This document shows positions 1 through 6,359 of a stretch of DNA of 28,227 nucleotides, piece after piece. This DNA comes from Nitrospinota bacterium (GTDB lineage: Bacteria; JADFOP01): NCBI GenBank assembly GCA_022562795.1, contig JADFOP010000026.1, positions 1 through 28,227 on the forward strand, in the 5' to 3' direction. The notes under the pieces are model-generated. The model worked only from the letters and a program-made list of their open reading frames with translations. It did no database searches and was not told the origin of the DNA. A program made the translations under genes and the position numbers. Position 1 is the first letter of the stretch, and every line of letters begins with the position of its first letter.

Positions 1-955
1 CGCCGAGGAAAATGAGAATAAAAAGACCGCGCGCCGGATCGGTCGCAAAGGCATGGACCGAGATGAGAATGCCGGACCGCACGAGGAAAGTGCCGAGCAG
101 GCTCAGGGAAAAGGCCGATATCGCCAGGAGTAATGTCCAGCTCTTGAACAAGCCGCGCTTCTCAGTGACCGCCAGTGAGTGAATCAACGCGGTGCCGGCC
201 AGCCACGGCATGAAGGAGGCGTTCTCGACCGGGTCCCAGGCCCAGAAGCCGCCCCATCCGAGCTCCACATAGGCCCACTGGGCGCCTAGCACGATGCCCA
301 CCGTGAGGAAGTACCAGGCGATGAGCGACCAGCGGCGGGTGGTCACAATCCATCTGTCGGTCAGCTTGCCCTTGACGAGGGCGGCCATGCAGAAAGCGTA
401 GGGAACCGCAAAGCCAACGAAACCCATATAGAGGTTCGGTGGGTGGTAGGCCATACTGGGACTTTGGAGAATTGGATTGAGGCCCTGGCCGTCGGGCGGC
501 GCCGGCGTTCTAATCCCCAATGGGTTGGCGAACAAGAGCATGACGGAGAGGAAGAAGAGACTGTTTACGAGCAAGGTCGTTACGGCGTAGGGCGTGAGGT
601 CGGCGTGGCTCTTCCGGTAGATGACGACGACGAGCGCCGTGAATATGCAAAGCAGAAGCTCCCAGAGCAGGATGCTTCCGTCGAGCGAGCCCCAGAAGGA
701 AGCGAACTTATACATCGTCGGCTGGGCCAGGCTCGAGACGGCGGCGACGTACTCGACCCTGAAGTCGCTCGTAAGAAGCGAGTACCATAGCGCGATGCTC
801 GCCACGACCACGAGCGCCCCCATGGCCAGAGCGGCGTTGTAACCGCTGGAGATTAGGCGAGGCCTCTCCGCCCTGGCCCCCCAGGCGCACACAACGGCCC
901 CATAGAGGGCGCATAGAGCCGCTAGCCAGAGCGCGAAGTTACCGGTTTCGGCCAT
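1..955 (-). CDS. ccmF: CcmF, heme lyase subunit (N-terminal part, cut by window edge)
   Basis: CcmF is the large membrane protein of cytochrome c maturation System I. It takes heme from holo-CcmE and helps attach it to the CXXCH motif of apocytochrome c on the periplasmic face. The first 318 codons are visible, about half of a usual 640-residue CcmF. The frame begins MAETGNFALW and contains many hydrophobic segments. It carries the family hallmark tryptophan-rich stretch GGFWAWDPVENASFMPWL and, further on, SVHAFATDPARG, whose His is conserved in CcmF as a heme ligand. The ATG at 955 lies inside the end of ccmE (overlap 17 nt), so translation is probably coupled. It is the last visible gene of a ccmABCDEF operon. 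I am confident of the family; the C-terminus is outside the window. Confidence 0.95.
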   Translation of the reverse strand, partial: MAETGNFALWLAALCALYGAVVCAWGARAERPRLISSGYNAALAMGALVVVASIALWYSLLTSDFRVEYVAAVSSLAQPTMYKFASFWGSLDGSILLWELLLCIFTALVVVIYRKSHADLTPYAVTTLLVNSLFFLSVMLLFANPLGIRTPAPPDGQGLNPILQSPSMAYHPPNLYMGFVGFAVPYAFCMAALVKGKLTDRWIVTTRRWSLIAWYFLTVGIVLGAQWAYVELGWGGFWAWDPVENASFMPWLAGTALIHSLAVTEKRGLFKSWTLLLAISAFSLSLLGTFLVRSGILISVHAFATDPARGLFILIFLG

Positions 956-1409
956 CGCTGGGCGGCTCCTTTCCGATGATGCTCCGGTAGAGCTCCTCGG
1001 CGGTCAAACGGCTCTCGCCGTGGGGAGGCTTGTACTCTTCGGCATGCTTGGCCATGATTAGCTCGGCCTCGAAGAGGCCCGAGGGCGTGAGGGCGCCCTC
1101 GACTACGGCCCCACGACCCTCGCCGAAGAGGTCCGGCACCACGCCTACGTGGGAGACGGTGATGGTATCCACCCCGTCTGTGAGCCTGAAGATAATCTTC
1201 AGCTTCTCGGGCTCGCGCTGGATGGAGCCCTTCACCACGAGCCCTCCCAGGCGGACATAGCTACCACGGGAATTTGGCCCACGGGCTTTGAGCTCGCTGG
1301 GGGTCACGAAATAGACGAGTGCCTCCTGCATGCCGGTATAGGCGAGGTAGCTTAGAGTGACCGCCACTACGGCCAAGGCTATGAAGAGGCGCCTTCGGCG
1401 GGGGTTCAT
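939..1409 (-). CDS. ccmE: CcmE, periplasmic heme chaperone
   Basis: CcmE binds heme covalently in the periplasm and passes it to the CcmF lyase. The protein is 156 residues, the normal size. It has a basic N-terminus (MNPRRRR), one signal-anchor helix at about residues 8-25, then a beta-rich OB-fold domain. The heme-binding motif is visible as KHAEEYKPP, with His122 as the expected covalent heme attachment residue and Tyr126 as the second conserved ligand position. It is therefore the classical His type, not the Cys variant. I chose the ATG at 1409 because it overlaps the ccmD stop in a 4-nt ATGA arrangement and gives the normal N-terminal anchor. A longer frame upstream to 1562 would add a non-conserved, ccmD-overlapping extension. 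Confidence 0.95.
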   Translation of the reverse strand: MNPRRRRLFIALAVVAVTLSYLAYTGMQEALVYFVTPSELKARGPNSRGSYVRLGGLVVKGSIQREPEKLKIIFRLTDGVDTITVSHVGVVPDLFGEGRGAVVEGALTPSGLFEAELIMAKHAEEYKPPHGESRLTAEELYRSIIGKEPPSDGRNR

Positions 1410-1570
1410 ACCGCCTCCTCCAGCGGGTCTCGGGCGGTGCGGGGTCGCTCCAACAGCGTCTCCAGTTGACGGCGGTTTCGTCGAAGCGAAACCACAACGT
1501 AAGAAAGATAGCCTACCAACACCCCCCCGGCCAGGCTGTAGGCGAGCCCGATGTAGAACCATCTACTCAT
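1406..1570 (-). CDS. ccmD: CcmD, small heme-exporter membrane protein
   Basis: CcmD is a small single-span membrane protein that helps release holo-CcmE from the CcmABC complex. This 54-residue frame starts MSRWFYIGLAYSLAGG, has one hydrophobic helix at about residues 5-25, and ends in a basic then acidic cytoplasmic tail (VSLRRNRRQLETLLER). That is the usual CcmD pattern of one helix followed by an Arg-rich segment. Sequence conservation in this family is poor, so the call rests on size, topology and position between ccmC and ccmE. The ATG at 1570 overlaps the end of ccmC by 8 nt and the stop overlaps the ccmE start by 4 nt. A longer frame to 1669 would lie inside ccmC and is unlikely. Confidence 0.88.
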   Translation of the reverse strand: MSRWFYIGLAYSLAGGVLVGYLSYVVVSLRRNRRQLETLLERPRTARDPLEEAV

Positions 1571-2282
1571 GGGCAATTCTCCTGGCCTGTTCGACCAAAA
1601 TAGACTCCCGAACCACCTCCAGCTCCGTCCGCTTGAGCATGAGGTAGAGATAGAGGCACCCGAATGCAAGCAGGTTGAGCAAGAGGGTAAAAAACATGAA
1701 GCGGTCGATGGTCATCCCTCCGGGCCGAAATACCGTCGGCTGCTGGTGGAGGGTGCGCCACCACATGACCGATAGTCGTATGAGTGGGACGTCGAGAAAC
1801 CCTATGATGCCGATGACGGCGGCAATGCGGGCGCGTTGTTCCGGCTCCTCTACGACCTGTCGCACCACGAGGTAACCGATGTAGATGAAGAGCAGAATGG
1901 CGGTCGTCGTAAGCCTGGCGTCCCAGGTCCACCACGTACCCCACGTGGGCCTGCCCCAAATGCTTCCCGCAGAGATGGTAAGGGCCGTGAATACGACACC
2001 GATTTCGGCGCTGGCGGCCGCCCGGCGGTCCCAGGCGGAGTTGCGGGTCCAGAGGTAGGCCATCGAGCAGAAGCAGACCACAGCAAAAGCAAGGTAAGTG
2101 TTCCATGCCATGGGAACGTGGATGTACATGATGCGTTGGACCTCGCCCTGGATGGCATCGGAGGGAACGATGAGCAAAGCGGTGACAAGTCCAATGGTAA
2201 GCCCGCCAGCGGCGAGCAGGCCGAAGATGCGAGTGACCGTCAAGCGGGACAACCCGCAGATGGGTTTATCATGAGGCATCAT
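1563..2282 (-). CDS. ccmC: CcmC, heme delivery protein for CcmE
   Basis: CcmC is the WWD-family membrane protein that presents heme at the outer face of the membrane and loads it on CcmE. The 239-residue protein has about six membrane segments. The WWD signature is seen at residues 114-125 (WGTWWTWDARLT). The two conserved external heme-ligand histidines are His55 (in MYIHVP) and His179 (in WWRTLHQ). Length and spacing are typical. The frame opens with two consecutive ATG codons (2282 and 2279) and either could serve. It begins 3 nt after the ccmB stop and overlaps ccmD by 8 nt, so it is part of the same translationally coupled operon. Confidence 0.96.
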   Translation of the reverse strand: MMPHDKPICGLSRLTVTRIFGLLAAGGLTIGLVTALLIVPSDAIQGEVQRIMYIHVPMAWNTYLAFAVVCFCSMAYLWTRNSAWDRRAAASAEIGVVFTALTISAGSIWGRPTWGTWWTWDARLTTTAILLFIYIGYLVVRQVVEEPEQRARIAAVIGIIGFLDVPLIRLSVMWWRTLHQQPTVFRPGGMTIDRFMFFTLLLNLLAFGCLYLYLMLKRTELEVVRESILVEQARRIAHE

Positions 2283-2285
2283 CGG

Positions 2286-2963
2286 TTAGAGCTCCACCAC
2301 GTATTCGAAGGCGAGGTATCCGCTTGCCAGGAAGAGGGCGTCGAACGCCACCATCAGCTTGACCCAGCGGGCAGCCTCGGCGAGGCCTGCCCCCATGAAA
2401 AGAACCTCGGTCGAGCGCACGGCTCCCAGAATCAACGGCACCGCCAGGGGCAGAAGCAGAAGGGGCACAAGAACCTCACGGGCCCTTACGGCGTGGGTCA
2501 CGGCGGCCAGCAGGGTCCCCACCGCGGCGAAGCCGACGGTTGCCAGCACCAGGACCACCGCCATCGAGGGAAGTATCGCCCAGCGGTCAACATTGAACAG
2601 GACAAAAAAAAGAGGGACCAGGATGGTATGGACCGCCAATATCAAGACCACATTCCCGGCCACTTTACTTAGATATATCACACCGCGGTCCACCGGGGCG
2701 AGCAAGAGCCCCTCGAGGGTCGCGTTGGCCTCCTCTTTATGGAATGCGTTGCCGACGGCCAAGACGCTGGCGAAGATGAATGCAATCCAGATGAGGCCCG
2801 GCGCCAGCTCCTTTTGCCTAGTCACGGTCGGTCCCAGGGCGAAGGTAAAGACCATGAGGATTAAGATGGCGAAAAATGCCACTGTGATGAAGCTCTCCTT
2901 GCGCCGAAGCTCCAGACGGAGGTCCTTGGTGGTGAGCGCAGCGAACTGGGCTAAGACCGTCAC
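2286..2963 (-). CDS. ccmB: CcmB, heme exporter ABC permease
   Basis: CcmB is the membrane subunit of the CcmAB ABC complex, which uses ATP to free holo-CcmE from CcmC. I place the start at the GTG at 2963, which overlaps the ccmA stop in a 4-nt GTGA junction and gives 225 residues, the usual CcmB length. An ATG at 3008 would extend it 15 residues into ccmA with no recognisable homology. The protein starts with a cytoplasmic segment (TKDLRLELRRKES, typical of CcmB) and has about six hydrophobic helices. It contains the conserved stretch FHKEEANATLEGLLLAPVDR after the second helix. The neighbours are ccmA upstream and ccmC downstream. Confidence 0.94.
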   Translation of the reverse strand: MTVLAQFAALTTKDLRLELRRKESFITVAFFAILILMVFTFALGPTVTRQKELAPGLIWIAFIFASVLAVGNAFHKEEANATLEGLLLAPVDRGVIYLSKVAGNVVLILAVHTILVPLFFVLFNVDRWAILPSMAVVLVLATVGFAAVGTLLAAVTHAVRAREVLVPLLLLPLAVPLILGAVRSTEVLFMGAGLAEAARWVKLMVAFDALFLASGYLAFEYVVEL

Positions 2964-3709
2964 GACGATAACCCCCCCGTAACGATTCGCTCCAGAGTGC
3001 CGGCCCAATCCTCCACGTCGCTAACGACCTCATCCCGCTCGAGCCTGCCCCGACCCAGGGCGTATAGCCTGTCGACGGGCGCGGCGGCTAACTCCTGGGG
3101 ATGGTGGGTGGAGAGCAAAATCGTCCCGCCTCCCTCTTTGAAAAATACAAGGTAGCTCGTCAAAAGCTCCCGGCTGCGGGCGTCGAGCCCCGCGTAGGGC
3201 TCGTCCAAAAGAAGAAGACGTGGCTCGATGACCATGACACGGGCCAGGGCGAGACGCTTTTTCATACCGTTGGAGAGAATGCGGACAGTGGCGTCCCGCC
3301 AGTCCGTAAGCTCCACCTGCTTTAGGGCCCTCTCAATGCGCTCGGACCGGTGGCTAACACCGTAGAGGGCGGTCGTGAAGGCGAGGTTCTCCCGTGCCGT
3401 CAGGTCCTCATAGAGGTGCGTATGATGGCCGATGAGGCCGATCTTTCGCCTGATGGAATCCGGCTCCTTAGTCGCCTCGAAACCCATGATGCGGACCGTG
3501 CCCTCCGTCGGGCGCATTAGGGTGGCCAGAATCTTAATGAGGGTGGTCTTTCCCGCCCCGTTGGGTCCATAGAGGACGCCCCATTGGCCCTCCGGCAAGA
3601 GGAGCGTGATGGTGTCCAGGGCCCGGAAGGGCCCGAATGTTTTGACTACTTCTATGGCCTCGATCATCTCACTCGGCCTAGGGGGGTGGAGTTTGCGGCG
3701 CTCACTCAT
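2960..3709 (-). CDS. ccmA: CcmA, heme exporter ABC ATPase
   Basis: This is the ATP-binding subunit of the CcmAB complex in cytochrome c maturation. It is 249 residues with all ABC ATPase motifs: Walker A GPNGAGKTT at residues 48-56, signature LSNGMKKRLALAR at about 145-157, and Walker B RLLLLDEPYAGLD ending in the catalytic Glu170, followed by the switch His in LLSTHH. The signature loop SNGMK, in place of SGGQ, is typical of CcmA. The ATG at 3709 has an AGGAGG unusually close to it. A second in-frame ATG, 14 codons later (MIEAIEVVKTFG), would give a more standard N-terminus. It is the first gene of the ccm operon; a promoter-like element lies just upstream. Confidence 0.94.
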   Translation of the reverse strand: MSERRKLHPPRPSEMIEAIEVVKTFGPFRALDTITLLLPEGQWGVLYGPNGAGKTTLIKILATLMRPTEGTVRIMGFEATKEPDSIRRKIGLIGHHTHLYEDLTARENLAFTTALYGVSHRSERIERALKQVELTDWRDATVRILSNGMKKRLALARVMVIEPRLLLLDEPYAGLDARSRELLTSYLVFFKEGGGTILLSTHHPQELAAAPVDRLYALGRGRLERDEVVSDVEDWAGTLERIVTGGLSS

Positions 3710-3730
3710 TCCTCCTGTAAGACTCTCTTA

Positions 3731-3760
3731 ATAATAGGTAAACGGCCCGGCGATTGTCCA
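3731..3760 (-). promoter_or_regulatory. Candidate sigma70 promoter of the ccm operon
   Basis: Reading the minus strand, a TGGACA -35 box (3760-3755) and a TATTAT -10 box (3736-3731) are separated by 18 nt, ending 21 nt before the ccmA ATG. Both hexamers match the consensus at 5 of 6 positions. It sits in the only gap between pcs and ccmA, so it would give the ccm operon its own start. Seen by eye; no transcription data. Confidence 0.5.
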
Positions 3761-3780
3761 GCTAATTACCGTCCCGCGCC

Positions 3781-4482
3781 TTATACCCCCCTCTGGTCCG
3801 CATAGGTGAGCCAGAGGGCGGCGGCGGCGTAGTAAGCGGGATACAGGAGCGAGACCCAGACCAGCCAGCCGGAGGGCTCGGGGAGCTGAAAGTAGAGGAC
3901 TATGAGAGAGAGCGCCCAGGCCACGCAGAGGGGGTCGGTCAAGTGACGTAGAGGCCGGGCCTTGAAGGGGGTCGGGTAGCGGATTGGAACGAAGGTAAGA
4001 GCACCCAGCAGAAGCAGCCATCCGGCGATCCAGCCCGCCGAGAGCCGGAGGCACCAGGCGTAAAAGACGACTATATTCCAGTATGATGGAAAACCGCGGA
4101 AAAAGCCGTCGGCCGTCTTAGCGTCGCTCCTCGAAAAACCGTAGGCGCTAGCAACCAACGGCACCGCCCCCAGCGCGAGGGCGCCCGAGGGCAGCAGGCC
4201 CAAGGCGAAGAGGAGGTAGGACGGGCAGAGCGCATAGTTGATGTAGTCGACGAGGTTGTCGAGCTGCGCCCCGTCGAAGTGGGGCAGCCGCTCTGCGGCC
4301 CGCAACCTTCGGGCCAGAGCCCCGTCGGTGGCATCGATAAAGAGGGCCAGGAACATCCAGAAGAAGGCTCCCCGGGCGTCGCCTCGGGCACCGGCCGACA
4401 AGATGAGGCCGGCGCAGATAAGCCCTAGGCAGGTGTAGGCGTGGGCTAGCCAAGCAATACGGGAGTCAGGCTCCGGCTGCAT
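3781..4482 (-). CDS. pcs: Phosphatidylcholine synthase (CDP-alcohol phosphatidyltransferase)
   Basis: Predicted to join choline to CDP-diacylglycerol in the inner membrane, giving phosphatidylcholine in one step. The 233-residue protein has roughly seven to eight hydrophobic helices and the CDP-alcohol phosphotransferase motif: D50xxDGxxAR58, then Gly71, Asp75 and Asp79. Twelve residues separate Arg58 and Gly71, the longer spacing that marks bacterial Pcs rather than PgsA or PssA. The segment FPSYWNIVVFYAW is also Pcs-like. I chose the ATG at 4482 because it forms a TAATG junction with the sulfurtransferase stop. A start at 4530 would add 16 unconserved residues. Substrate is inferred from family motifs; another CDP-alcohol transferase is the alternative. 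Confidence 0.85.
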   Translation of the reverse strand: MQPEPDSRIAWLAHAYTCLGLICAGLILSAGARGDARGAFFWMFLALFIDATDGALARRLRAAERLPHFDGAQLDNLVDYINYALCPSYLLFALGLLPSGALALGAVPLVASAYGFSRSDAKTADGFFRGFPSYWNIVVFYAWCLRLSAGWIAGWLLLLGALTFVPIRYPTPFKARPLRHLTDPLCVAWALSLIVLYFQLPEPSGWLVWVSLLYPAYYAAAALWLTYADQRGV

Positions 4483-5264
4483 TAAAAGGAGACGGGGCAG
4501 GAGATGGGCGTGTCGGCCCGGCCGCCCCATTCGGCCCAGCTCGCCAGGTAGTTGCGCACCCGAGGGTAGCCGATCAGCTTAAGAGCCAGCCAGGCGTTCG
4601 AGGAGCGGTAGCCCCCCTGGCAGTAGGTGATGATTTCCTTCTCAGGCGCAACGCCCCGGTCCGCGTATAGGGCCTTTAATTCGTCGGCCGACTTGAAGGC
4701 TCCGGAAGAATCGAGATTCCGCGTCCATTCGACGTTGACGGCTTGAGGGATGTGGCCTCCTCGGTCTGCCCGAACCTCCTCTCCCGAGTGCTCCGCCGGG
4801 CGCCGGGCGTCGAGCAATAGGATATCGTTGCGCCCGAGACTTTGGAGAATGTCGTCGCAGGTGGCGATAAGACCCTCCCGGGGACGGGCGGTGAAGGACC
4901 CCGTCGTGGGCTGTGGGACCTCCACCGTGAGGGACCCGCCAGCCGCCTGCCAGGATTGCATGCCCCCATCGAGCATCGCTCCGTTCCCGGAGCCGAAGTA
5001 CTCCAGGAGAAAGACCCCCCGGGGGGCCCTCATGCCCGAGGTGTCCTCATAGAAGATGACGGTGGAGGCTGGTGTGACACCAGCGTCGGCCAGGGTGCGC
5101 TCCATGGTCTGGTGGAATGTTGCCAGGGCCGCATCGCTCGATTCAACGAGTCGCAGCCGGAAGAGGTCAACGTGGCATGCTCCAGGCAAATGGCCGGCTT
5201 GATAGTCCTCCAAGGGCCGGGTATCGATGAGGACGAGGCCAGGGTCGTCAAGCCGCTCGTTCAA
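4482..5264 (-). CDS. Two-domain rhodanese / thiosulfate sulfurtransferase
   Basis: Rhodaneses move a sulfane sulfur from thiosulfate or another donor onto a catalytic cysteine and then to an acceptor. The frame holds two rhodanese domains (about residues 1-110 and 130-255). The C-terminal one is active-looking, with Cys215 in the loop TYCQGGYRSS. The N-terminal one lacks the Cys (YEDTSGMRAP at the same place) and is structural, the normal tandem arrangement. The first usable start codon in this frame is the TTG at 5264, but it cuts into the first rhodanese strand. Homology clearly continues upstream (LIITAEAL) and then switches frame, so the gene seems to have a frameshift near 5286 (separate entry). 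It couples to pcs by a TAATG junction. The physiological substrate is unknown. Confidence 0.85.
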   Translation of the reverse strand: MNERLDDPGLVLIDTRPLEDYQAGHLPGACHVDLFRLRLVESSDAALATFHQTMERTLADAGVTPASTVIFYEDTSGMRAPRGVFLLEYFGSGNGAMLDGGMQSWQAAGGSLTVEVPQPTTGSFTARPREGLIATCDDILQSLGRNDILLLDARRPAEHSGEEVRADRGGHIPQAVNVEWTRNLDSSGAFKSADELKALYADRGVAPEKEIITYCQGGYRSSNAWLALKLIGYPRVRNYLASWAEWGGRADTPISCPVSF

Positions 5265-5319
5265 CGCCTCTGCGGTGATAATGAGTCTCGTTACTGTAGC
5301 CCTTAACAGATTGCGTCAC
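5265..5319 (-). other. Probable frameshifted 5' end of the sulfurtransferase gene
   Basis: A GTG at 5319 lies 9 nt after a TAAGGAG ribosome-binding site that overlaps the stop of the preceding gene. It reads VTQSVKGYSNE, strongly like the usual start of this sulfurtransferase family (a KGYxNPE-type segment followed by a strand and a helix). The frame then continues as nonsense to a TGA after 23 codons. If the A at 5286 is skipped, it reads on as LIITAEALNERLDDPG and joins the rhodanese frame. A one-base insertion, by mutation or assembly error, explains this best. The family comparison is from memory. Confidence 0.6.
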
Positions 5320-5331
5320 GCCGTACGCTCC

Positions 5332-5499
5332 TTAATCCGGCGGGGCCGCATACTGGGTTGGGTCGGGTAGATCCGCCTTGACGTAGCAGGGAATGACGGT
5401 GTGGCCCTCGGCGAGGAGCTCCTTGAGGAGCACCGCGCTCTCAACCCCCCCGCTCGCCAGAGCGACCACACGAACGGGCTCCCTCTCCATAGGTTCCAT
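5332..5499 (-). pseudogene. Remnant of a PP-loop ATPase (QueC/ExsB-like), N-terminal 55 residues
   Basis: A 55-codon frame from ATG 5499 (preceded by GGGGGTGAGG) to TAA 5332 reads as a beta strand, a PP-loop and a helix: VVALASGGVESAVLL, with the SGGxxS nucleotide loop at residues 16-21. A second strand, HTVIPCYVKA, follows. This is the beginning of an N-type ATP pyrophosphatase such as 7-cyano-7-deazaguanine synthase or a relative. Full members are 220 residues or more. Here the frame stops just after the second strand and the next gene begins 12 nt later, so no room is left for the rest. I read it as a truncated remnant. A genuine small protein keeping only the P-loop cannot be excluded. 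A pterin/QueD gene pair lies just across the divergent promoter. Confidence 0.5.
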
Positions 5500-5531
5500 G
5501 TCCGCCTCACCCCCTGACCAGGTAGAAACTC

Positions 5532-5560
5532 ATCGTACGAACAGGCCCGGAGGATGTCAA
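5532..5560 (-). promoter_or_regulatory. Candidate sigma70 promoter for PP-loop remnant / sulfurtransferase / pcs
   Basis: On the minus strand a perfect TTGACA (5560-5555) is followed after 17 nt by TACGAT (5537-5532, 4 of 6). It ends 32 nt before the ATG at 5499. It faces away from the promoter of the SDR gene; the two -35 boxes lie at the two ends of one inverted repeat. Confidence 0.55.
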
Positions 5561-5577
5561 GCAGCGCGGCGCTTGAC
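5556..5577. promoter_or_regulatory. 22-bp dyad between divergent promoters (possible operator)
   Basis: GTCAAGC, 8 nt, GCTTGAC: a perfect 7-bp inverted repeat. Each arm overlaps the -35 box of one of the two divergent promoters, so part of the symmetry follows simply from having two TTGAC boxes back to back. The extra GC on each arm goes beyond that. A dimeric regulator bound here would control both transcription units at once. Confidence 0.4.
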
Positions 5578-5602
5578 GCCTCCACAGAGCCCGTCCTATG
5601 AT
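5573..5602 (+). promoter_or_regulatory. Candidate sigma70 promoter of the SDR-queD pair
   Basis: TTGACG (5573-5578, 5 of 6) and TATGAT (5597-5602, 5 of 6) are separated by 18 nt, placed 18 nt before the start codon at 5621. A clear ribosome-binding site GAAGGAGG precedes the ATG. The expected leader is very short. Confidence 0.55.
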
Positions 5603-5620
5603 TAGGCCGAAGGAGGCCCC

Positions 5621-6358
5621 ATGACATTGCAAGAGAAAGTGGCGCTGGTGACCGGCAGCGCAAAGCGGATCGGTCGAGCGGTGGCCAACGCCCTGGCGGA
5701 TCGGGGGGTTCATCAGGCCGTCCACTACAGAACGTCAAAAACCGAAGCCGAGGATGCGGTGAAGCTCTTTCGGGTCCTGGGAGTGGAAGCCGAATCGTTC
5801 CAAGCCGACCTCAGTCAGGTCAAGGAGGTGGAGGCCTTGGCCTCAGAGGTGCTGAAGCGCTTTGGGCGCCTGGACATTCTGGTCAATAACGCCTCGGTCT
5901 TCTTCCCCTCGCCCCTGGGCGAGGTGACCGACCTCCAGTGGGACACTCTCATTAATACCAACCTCAAAGGCCCCTTCTTTCTGGCCCAGAAGGTTGGGCT
6001 GGCCATGAAGGCGGCCGTCGGGGGCACAATTATCAACATCGGGGACTGGGCCGCGGAGCGGCCCTATACAGGCTACCTGCCTTACTGCATCTCTAAGGCC
6101 GGGGTAGTTGCCATGACCAAGGGGTTGGCTAAAGCCCTCGCGCCCGAAGTGCGGGTAAACTGCATCAACCCTGGGCCGGTAATGCTGCCAGAGGACCTTT
6201 CGGAGGCCGAGAAAGAGGAAATTATGCGCAAGACCCCCCTTCAGCGCACGGGCAGCCCCGCCGACATCGCCAATGCGGTGGTCTTCCTCTGCGAAGGGAC
6301 CGACTTCATGACCGGCGCCGTCATCACGGTGGACGGGGGCCGGGCCGTCTGGGGCTAG
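5621..6358 (+). CDS. SDR oxidoreductase, pteridine reductase-like
   Basis: Short-chain dehydrogenase of 245 residues with the NAD(P)-binding motif TGSAKRIG (11-18), the NNAS motif (89-92) and the catalytic YxxxK (Tyr155, Lys159). The usual catalytic Ser is replaced by Asp142 in NIGDW. The Asp-Tyr-Lys spacing (13 and 4 residues) is the one found in pteridine reductase PTR1 and FolM. The following segment NNASVFFPSPLGEVT is also pteridine-reductase-like. The likely role is NADPH-dependent reduction of a dihydropterin or dihydrofolate to the tetrahydro form. The queD-like gene starts 1 nt after its stop, which supports a pterin substrate. The ATG at 5621 has a good GGAGG. A generic FabG-like SDR is the alternative, but the Asp argues against it. 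Confidence 0.82.
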   Translation: MTLQEKVALVTGSAKRIGRAVANALADRGVHQAVHYRTSKTEAEDAVKLFRVLGVEAESFQADLSQVKEVEALASEVLKRFGRLDILVNNASVFFPSPLGEVTDLQWDTLINTNLKGPFFLAQKVGLAMKAAVGGTIINIGDWAAERPYTGYLPYCISKAGVVAMTKGLAKALAPEVRVNCINPGPVMLPEDLSEAEKEEIMRKTPLQRTGSPADIANAVVFLCEGTDFMTGAVITVDGGRAVWG

Positions 6359-6359
6359 A

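Noticed and set aside
1836-2672. Open frame of 278 codons on the plus strand
   Set aside because: It lies wholly antisense to ccmB and ccmC, is rich in His/Gln/Gly/Asp with no domain pattern, and is explained by the codon bias of the true genes.
5316-5738. Minus-strand frame of 140 codons spanning the divergent promoter region
   Set aside because: It runs across the SDR start and both promoters, is Arg/Ser/Pro-rich, and covers the PP-loop and sulfurtransferase starts in another frame. Only its stop position is of interest, as it overlaps the GTG at 5319.
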